A stretch of 64,000 nucleotides of DNA from JAJDAT01 sp964344185 (GCA_964344185.1 CAYFMN010000023.1:1-64000), one strand, 5' to 3'; numbered from the stretch's first letter, positions 1-9,537 are shown. Program-made: numbers and translations. Notes: a model not told the origin generated them from the letters alone.

Positions 1-149
1 AGCCTTTTTATTACTAACACATTTAGAGGTTGATCGTCTGTTTCATATTATCTGAGGTTCTCGAAGGGTCAACGATCCGTGGGAGCGTTGTTTCCTCTTA
101 AATTCGAGTTAGTTCCTTAGGAGGTTCTCTAAGCCTCGACTCTATAAAT
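1..149. other. Left-edge intergenic sequence with repeat-like fragment
   Basis: No gene is visible. Positions 52-67 (CTGAGGTTCTCGAAGG) differ at two of 16 bases from part of a palindromic repeat at about 55613-55628. GATCGT and ACGATC occur as short inverted arms at about 33-38 and 72-77. This may be a degraded copy of a dispersed repeat. Confidence 0.3.
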
Positions 150-1376
150 CTATTCAATTAATAATTCATTTTTTGCGGCAAGCATGTTATTAAAAGGCGT
201 TAAACAATAATCCCATGAAAGAATAGCTCCTTCCGCTCCATTATCCATTGCGCATTGGACTCCTCTGCGTATTTTCTCCTCCGACTCGGTACGTAAACAA
301 TTTATCCCGGGATAAATAGGTTTTCCCGATAATTCTCTAGCAAGTTTAACTCCCTCGCCTATTTCCTCAGGACTTAAAGGCTCATCATATGTGCAAGAAT
401 AGAACATGGGTTTAATCCAATCGCAGTATTTGGAAAGTTCGCTAAATTGTGTTTGGTATTTCCAATCGTCTTTAGCCCCATAAATATCAAGCCCAACTTT
501 ATAATCACGTTGCTTTGATTTGATTCGCTCGTACAGTCTCTTATGCAATCGCGTCATAATATTAGCTCGAAACCTTAGCCATTCTAAATATTCTGGAACC
601 GATGTCAAAAAACGAAAAGCTTCATCAGCGGTCTTCATTTTTTCTACTCCATGAGGAATAAACCCTAGCTCTATTCCTTTCAACAAACCATTTTTTACCT
701 TCTTCACATCAATTCCCTTTGCTTTCGCCTCAACAGTGCAAACTGCGCAAAAGCAACTCAACCCCATCTCCGGATTCGAAAAACTGGAAATGCCCAAAGT
801 ATCGGCAAGTTCGTCAGTTAAACTTTGAAACCCAAAAAGGGAATAATGGTCTAATAACGCAAAACAATAACCATCCAGCTTATACTTCTCATCCAAGTGA
901 TCTATCAAACCATCGTAAAAACTAATTACGTCGGGTTGGTTATGGCAAAGGGTTTTTGGAATACTTTGGCCATTTACTGTTCGCATATTTAGGCCTGGAT
1001 ATCGATCTACATCGGGAAAACGATGCAAAATTAAGGCATACACTTTAATATTAAACCTTTCACAGGCTTCCACAATTTCACGAAACAAATCTCTTTCACT
1101 AAGAACGGGAATATTAGTTTTGACAGGTTTAATCAAAGTTTTTTCATAATATTCCAGGCATGGTTCACAATTAAAACCTTCACAATCGTAATTTTCATCT
1201 GTCGAGTTAGGTAAAGGTCCCCAAGTTTTAGTGGACTGGAAATCAATATGAGTAGCCAGCAATAAAGTATTAACGCCGCCTTTTTCGACCATATTTTTAA
1301 GCGCGTTATCAATGCCTTCATGTAAAAATTGCAAAAAGTAAAAAGATTGAGCGCCAACAACTAATGATTTATTCAT
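150..1376 (-). CDS. Putative TIM-barrel protein, glycoside-hydrolase-like
   Basis: A 408-residue protein with no signal peptide, so probably cytosolic. The order of segments suggests a TIM barrel of the hypothetical glycosyl-hydrolase (GHL) type: an N-terminal strand with LLLATHIDF, a middle DGYCFALLDHYSLFG, then IKPMFYSCTYDEPLSPEEI, and a C-terminal GAEGAILSWDYCLTPFNN. A Cys-rich stretch (CEGFNCEPCLEYY near residues 65-77, CFCAVC near 208-213) could bind metal or be lineage-specific. Asp and Glu residues on predicted strand ends could be catalytic, but I cannot assign them. A small membrane-protein ORF lies 31 bp upstream on the same strand. Substrate and reaction are unknown; the fold call is an inference. 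Confidence 0.5.
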   Translation of the reverse strand: MNKSLVVGAQSFYFLQFLHEGIDNALKNMVEKGGVNTLLLATHIDFQSTKTWGPLPNSTDENYDCEGFNCEPCLEYYEKTLIKPVKTNIPVLSERDLFREIVEACERFNIKVYALILHRFPDVDRYPGLNMRTVNGQSIPKTLCHNQPDVISFYDGLIDHLDEKYKLDGYCFALLDHYSLFGFQSLTDELADTLGISSFSNPEMGLSCFCAVCTVEAKAKGIDVKKVKNGLLKGIELGFIPHGVEKMKTADEAFRFLTSVPEYLEWLRFRANIMTRLHKRLYERIKSKQRDYKVGLDIYGAKDDWKYQTQFSELSKYCDWIKPMFYSCTYDEPLSPEEIGEGVKLARELSGKPIYPGINCLRTESEEKIRRGVQCAMDNGAEGAILSWDYCLTPFNNMLAAKNELLIE

Positions 1377-1407
1377 AATTCCAATTTATCTTCTAAAAAC
1401 TTTTCAA

Positions 1408-1539
1408 TTAAAAATGAGATTCAAGAATAGAAAAACGGTTTGTTTTTCCCATAAATATGATCGCAAAAATAATACTGAAAACTGACGAAACAAAAATTAA
1501 AAGAATTTCTTTTTTCATAAAAGAAGTTTTATCCAGCAT
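1408..1539 (-). CDS. Small single-pass membrane protein (43 aa)
   Basis: A short reading frame from ATG at 1539 (or the internal ATG at 1518) to TAA at 1408-1410. It has one hydrophobic helix (ILLIFVSSVFSIIFAIIFM) with lysines before it and a polar tail, which is typical of a single-pass inner-membrane miniprotein. AAAGG lies about 11 bases before the first ATG. It sits directly upstream of the TIM-barrel gene on the same strand, so the two could be co-transcribed. AT-rich DNA produces such frames by chance, so this needs conservation evidence. Confidence 0.35.
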   Translation of the reverse strand: MLDKTSFMKKEILLIFVSSVFSIIFAIIFMGKTNRFSILESHF

Positions 1540-1949
1540 TTTTGCAAAAAACCTTTAGCTAGTAATTTTATTGGATTTGAATAAAGAACTACGAGAAGTA
1601 AAAGATATTTTTTATGCCCTTATTACAATTTTTAAAAAGGCCCTAAATTCAGTTAATTCTACAACATATTCGGGTATAAATGTGGATAGGACAAAATATC
1701 GATAGGCAAAATATTATTTAGCTTAAGTAATATAACCCCTTCAAAACTAAACATTTATAACCTTTCAAAAACAAACGTTTTAAACTGTTTAACGACCCCT
1801 CTTATCCTTCCGTCCCTTCCGCAGTTATGCTGTCTATCAAAAGCCTCTTCTTATTATCCGATAATTGATAAAAACTCTTGTTTTTTTGTTAGCCTGCTTT
1901 AGTTTTAAAGACCAAAACTCTATTTTTGGGGATGACAACAGGGGGGAAA
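1540..1949. other. AT-rich intergenic region
   Basis: About 400 bases between divergent genes. I see no RNA gene, no clear hairpin and no convincing promoter pair. It contains short near-repeats around 1740-1790 (AAACATTTATAACC and AAACGTTTTAAAC type) of unknown meaning. Confidence 0.3.
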
Positions 1950-2891
1950 ATGAGAAGTTTAGCCGCAATTATATTATCAACTGTATTACTTTTTTCTGGA
2001 CAGGCTTATTCCAGCGAAGTCATAAACCCTTTTGAAGGGGCAAAGTTTAAAGGGGGAATTGCAACTTGGCTCAGCAAAGGTCGAACCCAAGCGGACTTTT
2101 TCAATACGACACACACCCGAATTTCAAATTTAGAATGGGACAATACAGAGAGTAATGTCGTTCAATTGGACGGAGAAATGGAACTCCCAAATCTATTTTT
2201 TGTAAGAGGAATTTACGGATATGGTGTTATTGACGATGGAAACCTAACAGATAAAGATTTTTTAACCAATGGCGCCGAATTTTCAAAAACTAATCATAAC
2301 GTAACCGATGATAAACTTTGGTACATAACTATAGATGTTGGGCGACAGCTTTATAAATCCCAAAATGGAAAATTTAAATTACGAGGATTTTTAGGCTATC
2401 AACATCTTGAGGAAAAGTTAGTTTCCAAAGGATTGAATGAACAGTTACTTTTTGGAATAGATGTTACAGCTCTTTCGACGCTTGGCCAAAATGCCAATGC
2501 TATCACTTGGGAGACTCGTTGGGATTCATTACGCGTAGGACTTGAAGGCGATTACCAATTCACGGATAAGTGTGGAATGAATATCAAAACAGCTTGGATA
2601 CCACATACGGATTTTGAAAACGAGGATGACCATCATCGCAGAACTGATTTATCGGAAAACCCTTCATTTAGAGACGAAGGTATTGGCGATGGAGTCGATT
2701 TCGAACTGAATGTTAATTACAGTTTAACTCAAAAATTAGACTTTAAAGTAGGTTATCACCACTGGTACTTCAGGGAAGATGGCGACTCAATAGCTTTTGC
2801 TAGCTCGGGAGCCCCAACATTCATTACAGACGGTCAAGATTATGAAGCTCAAAGGTACGGAGCGACTTTCGCCTTAACATATTCCTTCTAA
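1950..2891 (+). CDS. Outer-membrane beta-barrel protein
   Basis: A secreted protein of about 313 residues. The start at ATG 1950 gives a classical signal peptide (MRSLAAIILSTVLLFSGQAYS) ending near residue 21. Upstream in-frame TTG (1926) and ATG (1932) starts would add polar residues before it. The body has alternating amphipathic strands rich in Tyr, Trp, Asp and Gly (FFVRGIYGYGVIDD, KLRGFLGYQHLEEK, KVGYHHWYFRED). It ends in Tyr-Ser-Phe, the C-terminal aromatic signal used by the BAM complex. Size fits a 10-12 strand barrel. The layout loosely recalls omptins, but I could not place the catalytic Asp-Asp/Asp-His set, so no protease activity is claimed. A GC-rich hairpin lies just after the stop. 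Confidence 0.65.
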   Translation: MRSLAAIILSTVLLFSGQAYSSEVINPFEGAKFKGGIATWLSKGRTQADFFNTTHTRISNLEWDNTESNVVQLDGEMELPNLFFVRGIYGYGVIDDGNLTDKDFLTNGAEFSKTNHNVTDDKLWYITIDVGRQLYKSQNGKFKLRGFLGYQHLEEKLVSKGLNEQLLFGIDVTALSTLGQNANAITWETRWDSLRVGLEGDYQFTDKCGMNIKTAWIPHTDFENEDDHHRRTDLSENPSFRDEGIGDGVDFELNVNYSLTQKLDFKVGYHHWYFREDGDSIAFASSGAPTFITDGQDYEAQRYGATFALTYSF

Positions 2892-2900
2892 GACAACTCC

Positions 2901-2920
2901 GGGGCCTTCCTCAAGGCCCC
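2901..2920 (+). terminator. GC-rich hairpin after the barrel gene
   Basis: A perfect 8-bp stem GGGGCCTT/AAGGCCCC with a CCTC loop, nine bases after the stop codon. It is followed by AAAAACC rather than a T-run, so it is either an atypical terminator or an mRNA-protecting hairpin. Confidence 0.45.
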
Positions 2921-3241
2921 AAAAACCTTCCTAAAAATCACCTAATTTTGTCATTCATATATAAGCTTGTTCCACTTGACTAATAGGTAAAAAACCTTTC
3001 AGCTTCCAGATAGTAATTTATATTGATAGAGTAAAACTCTGCTTTTATCTAAACCTTCCGTATAGTCCCTAATTATGTCGCCATTAGTATAAAAAGTGCC
3101 ATTTAATACTGGGAGAACACAAGGCTTCCCTTGAGAAAACATTCATTATCATTTGATTCTTTCAATTTGAGAAAAGCGAGGAAATAAGTTAGAATCTGGA
3201 GTTTTTATTCGCTAAACCTTTGAAAGGCTTTCACCTACCAT
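2921..3241. other. Intergenic leader upstream of fbp
   Basis: About 320 bases without a gene. No clear -35/-10 pair and no riboswitch fold that I recognise. CATTCATTATCATTTG near 3141 is only vaguely Fur-box-like and is not called. Confidence 0.3.
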
Positions 3242-4237
3242 ATGTCTGGAACCACTTTAGTTCAATATCTTCGCGCACAAGAAAAGATCACTCCAGGGGC
3301 TACTGGCGAATTCTCCAGTTTAATGAATGAGGTATTAGTCGCGGCAAAACTGGTTTCGCGGGAAGTTAACCGCGCTGGAATTGCCGAAGACATCCTTGGT
3401 TTGACGGGCGAAGTGAATGTTCAGGGAGAAGAAGTGCAAAAACTCGACCACTACGCTAATGAAACTTTTATAAAAATACTTTCCCAATCGGGAAAAGTCT
3501 GCGCTGTTGGTTCGGAAGAAAATGAAACCGCTTTTATTGTTCCAAAAGAACAACAAACGAGCGGTAAATATATATTTATGATGGACCCATTAGACGGCTC
3601 TTCGAACATAGACGTAAATGTTTCCATAGGAACTATTTTTGCCGTCTATAAAAAGGTAAGTTCCGGCGATACGGTAACCGATGAGGATTTATTACAAAAA
3701 GCCGATCAACAAGTTGTCGCAGGTTATATTATTTATGGTTCCAGTACGATGTTTGTTTATACCACAGGAAATGGAGTTCATGGCTTTACGCTCGACCCCG
3801 CTATCGGCGAATTTTATCTTTCACATCCTGACATAAAGATTCCTTCCAAAGGCTCTTTTTATAGCATAAATGAAGGGAGTGTTTCCTTGTGGAACGACAA
3901 ACAGAAGTCCTTAGTTCAATATTTTAAAGAAACGGATGAAGAGACTGGAAGACCTTACAGGCTGCGATATATTGGAACGCTGGTATCGGACTTTCATCGC
4001 ACTCTACTTAAGGGCGGCATCTTTATGTATCCCGGCGATTCTAAAAATCCAAACGGCAAACTAAGATTTGCTTTTGAAGCAGCTCCTTTAGCTTTCATTG
4101 TGGAACAGGCAGGAGGCAAGGCAAGCGACGGCAAATCCAATATATATACTCAATCGCCTACTGAACTTCATCAAAGAATTCCTCTTTTTATCGGCAGCAA
4201 AAAAGATGTTGAGCTAGCCGAAAATAAATTAAGCTAA
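3242..4237 (+). CDS. fbp: Fructose-1,6-bisphosphatase, class 1
   Basis: A 331-residue cytosolic enzyme that hydrolyses fructose 1,6-bisphosphate to fructose 6-phosphate in gluconeogenesis or carbon fixation. The family metal-binding signature DPLDGSSNID is at residues 115-124 and the acidic SEEN at 91-94. Substrate-binding segments follow (RYIGTLVSDFHRTLLKGG near 247 and GKLRFAFEAAPLAFIVEQAGG near 277). Length matches class 1 FBPases. It heads a same-strand run with hisS 55 bp downstream and a Fur-family gene beyond. Together with acs in this window it fits a bacterium that makes hexoses from C2/C3 units. The assignment is secure. Confidence 0.95.
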   Translation: MSGTTLVQYLRAQEKITPGATGEFSSLMNEVLVAAKLVSREVNRAGIAEDILGLTGEVNVQGEEVQKLDHYANETFIKILSQSGKVCAVGSEENETAFIVPKEQQTSGKYIFMMDPLDGSSNIDVNVSIGTIFAVYKKVSSGDTVTDEDLLQKADQQVVAGYIIYGSSTMFVYTTGNGVHGFTLDPAIGEFYLSHPDIKIPSKGSFYSINEGSVSLWNDKQKSLVQYFKETDEETGRPYRLRYIGTLVSDFHRTLLKGGIFMYPGDSKNPNGKLRFAFEAAPLAFIVEQAGGKASDGKSNIYTQSPTELHQRIPLFIGSKKDVELAENKLS

Positions 4238-4292
4238 TAACAGTTTTCTATTCGTCTTATATATAGAATAATTTTCTATTCTCACTACTTTT

Positions 4293-5561
4293 ATGAAAAT
4301 AAAAAAAGTTCGCGGCGTTAAAGATATCCTTCCTGGAGAAATTGAAAAATGGCAGTGGGTGGAATCCATTACCCACTCTGTATTTGCCAATTATGGGTTT
4401 AAAGAAATTCGAGTGCCTATCTTTGAGTACACGAATCTATTTTCCAGAGGGATTGGCGAAACAACGGATATCGTAGAAAAGGAAATGTATACCTTTGAAG
4501 ACAAAGGCGGCGAGATGATCACTTTACGCCCCGAAGGCACAGCTTCCGTCGCTAGGGCCTACGTCGAAAACAAATTATACAATCCTCCTTCCCTAACCAA
4601 ACTTTATTATATTGGTCCAATGTTTCGGTACGAACGGCCTCAAGCCGGTCGTTTCCGTCAATTTTATCAAATTGGCGTGGAAGCTATGGGGTCTCAATCC
4701 CCTGCCGTAGACGCTGAAGTAATTTGTATGGTTATGGAGCTTTTGCAACGCCTAGGTATAGAAAATACAGAACTTCAAATCAACAGCCTCGGCTGTCCCC
4801 AATGCCGACCGCAATACCGCGAAATTTTAAAAAAAGCGGGACAAGAAAAATTTGGCGAACTATGCAATAACTGCCAACAAAGGCTCGATAGAAATCCACT
4901 TCGCCTTCTTGATTGCAAAGTGGAAACTTGCTCGCAAATAGCGGAAGGATTGCCTAAAACAGCCGAACATTTATGCGAAAAATGCGATCAGGAGTTTAAT
5001 CTGGTAAAAGAACTATTAAGCTCGGCAAAAACAGATTTTACCGTCAACTTTAAACTTGTAAGAGGTTTAGACTATTATTCTAAAACCGCGTTTGAAATAG
5101 TTTCTTCCAACTTAGGAGCGCAAAGCGCCGTTTGTGGCGGCGGCCGCTATGACCAATTAGTGGAAGAATTCGACGGTCCCGCAACGCCCTGTTTTGGCTT
5201 TGCCATCGGTTTAGATAGATTAGTTTCTTTAATATCCACCGACAATAATCCAGAAATTTTCAAAAAACCAAGCTTGTTTATAGTGGCTTTAGGCCAAGCT
5301 GCAGAAAAAGAAACTTTTAAGATTACTCACGAATTAAGAAATCAAGGGATCTGGGTTGATAGAGCTTACGATTCAACCAGCATGAAAAGTCAAATGAGAA
5401 AAGCCGATAAATCAGGAGCTGATTTTGTGCTTATTTTGGGCGAAAATGAACTTAATTCAGGAAAATGCCCACTTAAAAATATGTCGAATGGGGAACAAAA
5501 GGACATATCTTTGAATACGTTATTAGCCGACGCTAAAAATATTTTAAATTCCAAGTCATAA
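4293..5561 (+). CDS. hisS: Histidyl-tRNA synthetase
   Basis: A 422-residue class II aminoacyl-tRNA synthetase that charges tRNA-His. Motif 1 lies around residues 36-60. TLRPEGTASVARAYVE (about 78-92) and motif 2 FRYERPQAGRFRQF (111-124) are intact. The two histidine-specific boxes LVRGLDYYSKTAFEIV and GGGRYDQL are present, as is motif 3 FGFAIGLDRL. The C-terminal anticodon-binding domain contains the usual Lys-Met-Arg-Lys-Ala-Asp region. An extra four-Cys stretch (CPQCRPQY, CNNCQQR, CEKCD) in the insertion domain is common in bacterial HisRS. It follows fbp by 55 bp and may share its transcript. Confidence 0.96.
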   Translation: MKIKKVRGVKDILPGEIEKWQWVESITHSVFANYGFKEIRVPIFEYTNLFSRGIGETTDIVEKEMYTFEDKGGEMITLRPEGTASVARAYVENKLYNPPSLTKLYYIGPMFRYERPQAGRFRQFYQIGVEAMGSQSPAVDAEVICMVMELLQRLGIENTELQINSLGCPQCRPQYREILKKAGQEKFGELCNNCQQRLDRNPLRLLDCKVETCSQIAEGLPKTAEHLCEKCDQEFNLVKELLSSAKTDFTVNFKLVRGLDYYSKTAFEIVSSNLGAQSAVCGGGRYDQLVEEFDGPATPCFGFAIGLDRLVSLISTDNNPEIFKKPSLFIVALGQAAEKETFKITHELRNQGIWVDRAYDSTSMKSQMRKADKSGADFVLILGENELNSGKCPLKNMSNGEQKDISLNTLLADAKNILNSKS

Positions 5562-5679
5562 TTTTGATAGTTTCAATTTTACCTTTTGTTTATACTCAAT
5601 AAAGTGACTTAATTGAGAATCCTTCCATTGACCAAGCGGTATTAGCATGGTAGATTAACGGAAAAATGGGGTGAGGTTT

Positions 5680-6108
5680 ATGGATGCAGAACAAGAAGTT
5701 TTAGAAAACTATATTTCCAAACACAACTTAAAGGTAACCCGACAAAGACGGGCCGTTCTAAAATGTTTTTTGGAATGCCAAGATCATGTTAGTGCGGAGG
5801 AGTTGTATAGAGCCGTTTCGGCAAAAGAACCTAAAATCGGCTTGGCTACGGTTTACCGTACCCTCGCTTTGCTGACCCAAAGCGGCTTGGCCATTGAGTT
5901 GGACTTTGGCGACGGTCAAAAGCGTTACGAGCATAATCACTCCAACAGCCACCACGATCATATGATTTGCACTCAATGTGGAAAGATCATTGAGTTCAAC
6001 CATCCTCTTATCGAAAAATTCCAGGAAGAAGTAGCCGAGAATAACGGCTTTACCATCACTTCTCACAAACTGGATATGTTTGGCATTTGCAGCGATTGTC
6101 GCAAATAG
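5680..6108 (+). CDS. Fur-family metal-dependent transcriptional repressor
   Basis: About 142 residues. The ATG at 5680 is preferred over GTG 5671 because GGTGAGG just upstream is then the ribosome-binding site. The N-terminal winged helix contains KVTRQRRAVLKCF and the recognition segment KIGLATVYRTLALL. The C-terminal part has HNHSNSHHDHMICTQCG and a second CxxC (CSDC), i.e. the four-cysteine structural zinc site, plus the His-rich sensory site. Fur, Zur and PerR share this plan and cannot be told apart here; the HHDH motif is usual for Fur. It lies 109 bp after hisS and is convergent with a SUMF1 lipoprotein gene. A znuCB zinc importer at 50.2 kb is a possible target if it is a Zur. Confidence 0.88.
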   Translation: MDAEQEVLENYISKHNLKVTRQRRAVLKCFLECQDHVSAEELYRAVSAKEPKIGLATVYRTLALLTQSGLAIELDFGDGQKRYEHNHSNSHHDHMICTQCGKIIEFNHPLIEKFQEEVAENNGFTITSHKLDMFGICSDCRK

Positions 6109-6119
6109 TTTTTATTCAA

Positions 6120-7019
6120 TTAAGAAATCGATTTAGCGCAACGGAATCCAATATAATTGTAAACTTCGTTTACAGCTCCGCCGTATAAATTAACCTTCGA
6201 ATAAACCCTGTTTTTAGGGTGCAGCCAAATCCGGTTCGTAATCCGCAAAGCTCCCGCAGAGGAGTCAAACCCGCCTCCACGAATTACTTTATATTCGCCA
6301 TTTGCCGGACCTTTTGGGTTATCTTTCACTAACGCGCTATAGTAAGGTTCGTACCAGTCTTCCACCCATTCCCATACGCTGCCCAACATGTCGTACAAGC
6401 CAAACTGGTTTGGTTTTTTTTGCCCCACAGGATGAGTTGTTTTACCGCTATTGTCTACATACCAGGCATAATCTGGGTCCATGATATTTCCCCAGTAATA
6501 ATTCGCCTGGATTCCTAATCCCGCTGCGTATTCCCATTCAGCTTCCGTTGGTAAACGACACCGCCCATTCGATTCCTGGATAAACTCTTGAATATCATAA
6601 TAATTAACCTGCTCAACGGGAAAGTTTTTCCCAATATTTTTAGATGGATTAAACCCCATGACCTTTTCCCATCTTTCCTGGGTCACTTCATATTTATCCA
6701 TATAAAAATCATCTAAACAAACTTCATGCTCTGGTTTTTCGTCCGCCTGTGCAAAATCATTCCCCATAATAAAACATCCTCCCTTAATAAAAACCATTCC
6801 TTCGGGAGCTTTTTTGGCTTTTTCTTGATCTTCTGGGGCAATTTTTACTTTTTCAATGTCCACAACATCTGGATTACTATTTTTTCTAGTTTTAGTTTCA
6901 TAAACTGGTTCTGCTTGCTCAATTTCGACGTTTTTCGCAGGAGTTGGGGGTTTGGCTTCCTCGCCTCCGCAACCGGAGAAAATAAATAGTAAACCCGCAA
7001 TTAAGGCTAGTCGTTTCAT
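6120..7019 (-). CDS. SUMF1-domain (formylglycine-generating-enzyme-like) lipoprotein
   Basis: A 299-residue protein. It starts with a lipoprotein signal (LFIFSGC, Cys17), followed by a Pro/Glu/Lys-rich linker to about residue 70. The rest is a FGE-sulfatase (SUMF1) domain: GMVFIKGGCFIMGND, DEKPEHEVCLDDFYMDKYEVT, RLPTEAEWEYAAG, GLYDMLGSVWEWVEDWY, YKVIRGGGFD and a terminal IGFRCAK. Many such bacterial proteins are not formylglycine enzymes and act as binding or scaffold domains. No sulfatase gene is nearby, so a sulfatase-activating role is not supported. Predicted to be membrane-anchored and periplasmic. It is convergent with the Fur-family gene, 12 bp apart. Confidence 0.85.
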   Translation of the reverse strand: MKRLALIAGLLFIFSGCGGEEAKPPTPAKNVEIEQAEPVYETKTRKNSNPDVVDIEKVKIAPEDQEKAKKAPEGMVFIKGGCFIMGNDFAQADEKPEHEVCLDDFYMDKYEVTQERWEKVMGFNPSKNIGKNFPVEQVNYYDIQEFIQESNGRCRLPTEAEWEYAAGLGIQANYYWGNIMDPDYAWYVDNSGKTTHPVGQKKPNQFGLYDMLGSVWEWVEDWYEPYYSALVKDNPKGPANGEYKVIRGGGFDSSAGALRITNRIWLHPKNRVYSKVNLYGGAVNEVYNYIGFRCAKSIS

Positions 7020-7158
7020 CTAATTCCAGCGTATAAGGATTGGCGTAAAGTCAAAAATAATAACATTTTATTTCTAGTTTTCATAAAATTTTTCTAAACC
7101 TTATTAAAAAAAAAACCGATAAAAAGTTGTACGTCTATAAATAATCGAGGGGACAGGA

Positions 7159-9537
7159 ATGATTCTATATAGAAATAGATTGCAAATACCGCTTTTTCTA
7201 GCTTTTTTAATTATAATCGGTATTTTTAACGGGTGTTCTACTTTAAACCGATCTTTAGAAAAGACCAAAACGGCGCTAGACCATTCTTTAATTAAAGCTA
7301 AAAGCCAAATTAATTATGGTTTAAATACTATTGAAGCGAAATTTGACCGCCAATATGCCGTTCGACAGTACAACGCAAGAAACTATGAGGAAGCAGAATA
7401 TTATTTTAAGCAATATTTAGTCGCCCAACCTGGGGATGACGAAGCCTTAAAGTTTTTGGCATGGTCTCAATTTTTTCAAGCGCGATACGATAAAGCGGTA
7501 CTTTCCTTTCAGCGAGCAAAATCTCTATTTCCCAAAGACCCTCAAGTCTATGTTGGACTGGGATGGTCCTATTTAGCCATTAAAAATTACGAAACCGCTC
7601 TAGAAAAATTTGATAGAGCTATGTTTTATAAGGCCGACCCTTATATCGTTCATAAGGGAAAGGGATTTGCTTATTTAAAGCTATTAGACATGAAAAACGC
7701 TCGTAAAGAGCTTTCAGAGCTTTATGCCCCGGAAGATATTAACTCCATCTCAGCAAAATGGAAAACAACTCCTATCAATTCATTTGCCGAGTACGATATT
7801 GACTCTATCGTAAAACAAGATTTTAGAAAAATTTTTACTTTAAATGAAGAACACCCCCGTTATAGAGGAGCCATGTTGGCTTTTCAACCGTTAGAATCCT
7901 CCAAAGAACTTGATGAAGCCTGGCAAATTTTGCGTTTTGGAAACGTAAAAAAAGCGCTTAAAATTTTTGAAGGCTTATATAAAGATGGACAATTAGATTC
8001 TTCCAATGGGCTGGGATGGAGTTATATCCAAAACGGTAAATTCCTAGAGGCTGAAGCCCTCTTTAAAGATATTCTGGAAAGGTTTAAAGGGTTTCCAGGA
8101 GCTGAAGAAGGAATAAAAACCGTCAAAAGAATAAAAAAAGATAAAGCTGCTTATGCAGATTATTACTTTAACCTGGATAAATTAATAATCGCGAAAAACA
8201 AATTTAGGCAATTAAAAAACCAATATCCTGACTGGGAATATCCTTACTTAAACTTGGGTATTATAGATATCAAAACTGATCGCTTTGAAGACGCCGAATC
8301 CCACTTTAGAAAAGCGTTGGAGATAAACCCAAATTACAAAGCGGCGAAGCTGGGAATTAACGAAATTTATAAAAGAAAGGCTCCACTACTTCTTAGGGGA
8401 AATGAAGAGCTGGCAAAGGGCAACTATATAAAAGCTTCTCGTCATTTTATGGATCAAATAGATTCTAGCGATACTCCTCTTTCCTCTCACAGTTTAGCCG
8501 AAGCATATAATGGTTTTGGCTGGAGTTATTATGGGAAAAAGCAATACGAACTGGCGATACGAAAATTTAAAGTAGCTATCGACCACGACCGCTTTCAATT
8601 TAACGCCGCGTTAGGATTAGGCCTATCTCACTATAATTTAAGAAACTATAAAAAGTCGGCAGAATATTTAGAATTGGCTCACTCCATTAAACCGGATCGT
8701 AAAAATATTAGATACAAGCTCGACTGGTCAATTTTACAAAGCTTCAATCTAAAAGAAGCAAAAGAGATTTTTCTAGAAAATATTAAAAAAGACCCATTAA
8801 GAGCTTCGTCATATATGGGACTTGGCTGGATATATTATACGGTTAATAAACCTGACCTGGCCGTTGAATACTTTGTCAAAGCCATTACTTTAGACCCAGA
8901 CTTTGCCCTAACTGAAGAATTTAGTAAGATTCTGGACTTGGAACGATTTGGTTGGCAAGTATACAACCAATTTGGATGGGCTTACTATCGTCAAGAACGA
9001 TACGATAAAGCCAATTATATTTTTCAAGTGGCTCTAAATAGAAAACCGGATAGCTCAGAAACCTTTAAAGGTCTGGGATTTACGAACTATAAGTTAAAGG
9101 ATTACAATAAGGCAATCTTATACCTTAAACAAAGCTCAATTTTAAATAAAGACCTTAAACCTGTTGAAGAGTTAGTAAAAGATAACTCAGCGATAGCCCC
9201 TTATAACCATGAAACAAGCGTACAAACAAAACTAGGATGGAGTTATTTCCATTTAGGTCAATATAACCGAGCAATTTCGGTATTTAATGAGGAATTGGAA
9301 AAAAGGCAAAACTGGACTTCGATTTATGAGGGACTTGGCTGGAGTTATTTGAAATTAAAGAGGTTAGCTCAGTCAAGGGCGGCCTTTTCTAAAGCTATTA
9401 GACTACAACCTTTAAACAACTCAGCTCATTTTGGTCTAAATCAAGCCAAACAATTGGCAATTCGAGAAAAGCTGAAAAGAAAAGAAGTTGGAAAGAAATT
9501 ATCAGGAGGTCAGATACTCAGCAGTCAGTCATTATGA
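7159..9537 (+). CDS. Large TPR-repeat lipoprotein
   Basis: A 792-residue protein with a lipoprotein signal (IIIGIFNGC, lipidated Cys26). It has a short helical segment (about 27-70), then tetratricopeptide repeats to near the C-terminus. Repeats are recognisable by GLGWSYLAIKNYETALEKFDRA, GFGWSYYGKKQYELAIRKF, GLGWIYYTVNKPDLAVEYF, GWAYYRQERYDKANYIF and GLGWSYLKLKRLAQSRAAF. The unusual conserved Gly-Leu-Gly-Trp at repeat starts suggests internal duplication. GAGGGGACAGG upstream is a good ribosome-binding site. Probably a periplasmic scaffold on the outer membrane; partners unknown. The gene stands alone. Confidence 0.8.
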   Translation: MILYRNRLQIPLFLAFLIIIGIFNGCSTLNRSLEKTKTALDHSLIKAKSQINYGLNTIEAKFDRQYAVRQYNARNYEEAEYYFKQYLVAQPGDDEALKFLAWSQFFQARYDKAVLSFQRAKSLFPKDPQVYVGLGWSYLAIKNYETALEKFDRAMFYKADPYIVHKGKGFAYLKLLDMKNARKELSELYAPEDINSISAKWKTTPINSFAEYDIDSIVKQDFRKIFTLNEEHPRYRGAMLAFQPLESSKELDEAWQILRFGNVKKALKIFEGLYKDGQLDSSNGLGWSYIQNGKFLEAEALFKDILERFKGFPGAEEGIKTVKRIKKDKAAYADYYFNLDKLIIAKNKFRQLKNQYPDWEYPYLNLGIIDIKTDRFEDAESHFRKALEINPNYKAAKLGINEIYKRKAPLLLRGNEELAKGNYIKASRHFMDQIDSSDTPLSSHSLAEAYNGFGWSYYGKKQYELAIRKFKVAIDHDRFQFNAALGLGLSHYNLRNYKKSAEYLELAHSIKPDRKNIRYKLDWSILQSFNLKEAKEIFLENIKKDPLRASSYMGLGWIYYTVNKPDLAVEYFVKAITLDPDFALTEEFSKILDLERFGWQVYNQFGWAYYRQERYDKANYIFQVALNRKPDSSETFKGLGFTNYKLKDYNKAILYLKQSSILNKDLKPVEELVKDNSAIAPYNHETSVQTKLGWSYFHLGQYNRAISVFNEELEKRQNWTSIYEGLGWSYLKLKRLAQSRAAFSKAIRLQPLNNSAHFGLNQAKQLAIREKLKRKEVGKKLSGGQILSSQSL

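Noticed and set aside
1926..1952. TTG 1926 or ATG 1932 as start of the beta-barrel gene
   Set aside because: They would put polar residues before the signal peptide; ATG 1950 gives a normal n-region and hydrophobic core.
1950..2891. Barrel protein as an omptin protease
   Set aside because: The required Asp-Asp and Asp-His catalytic pairs could not be placed, so only a generic outer-membrane barrel is called.
3141..3160. Fur-box-like sequence before fbp
   Set aside because: Matches only part of an AT-rich consensus; expected by chance in this composition.
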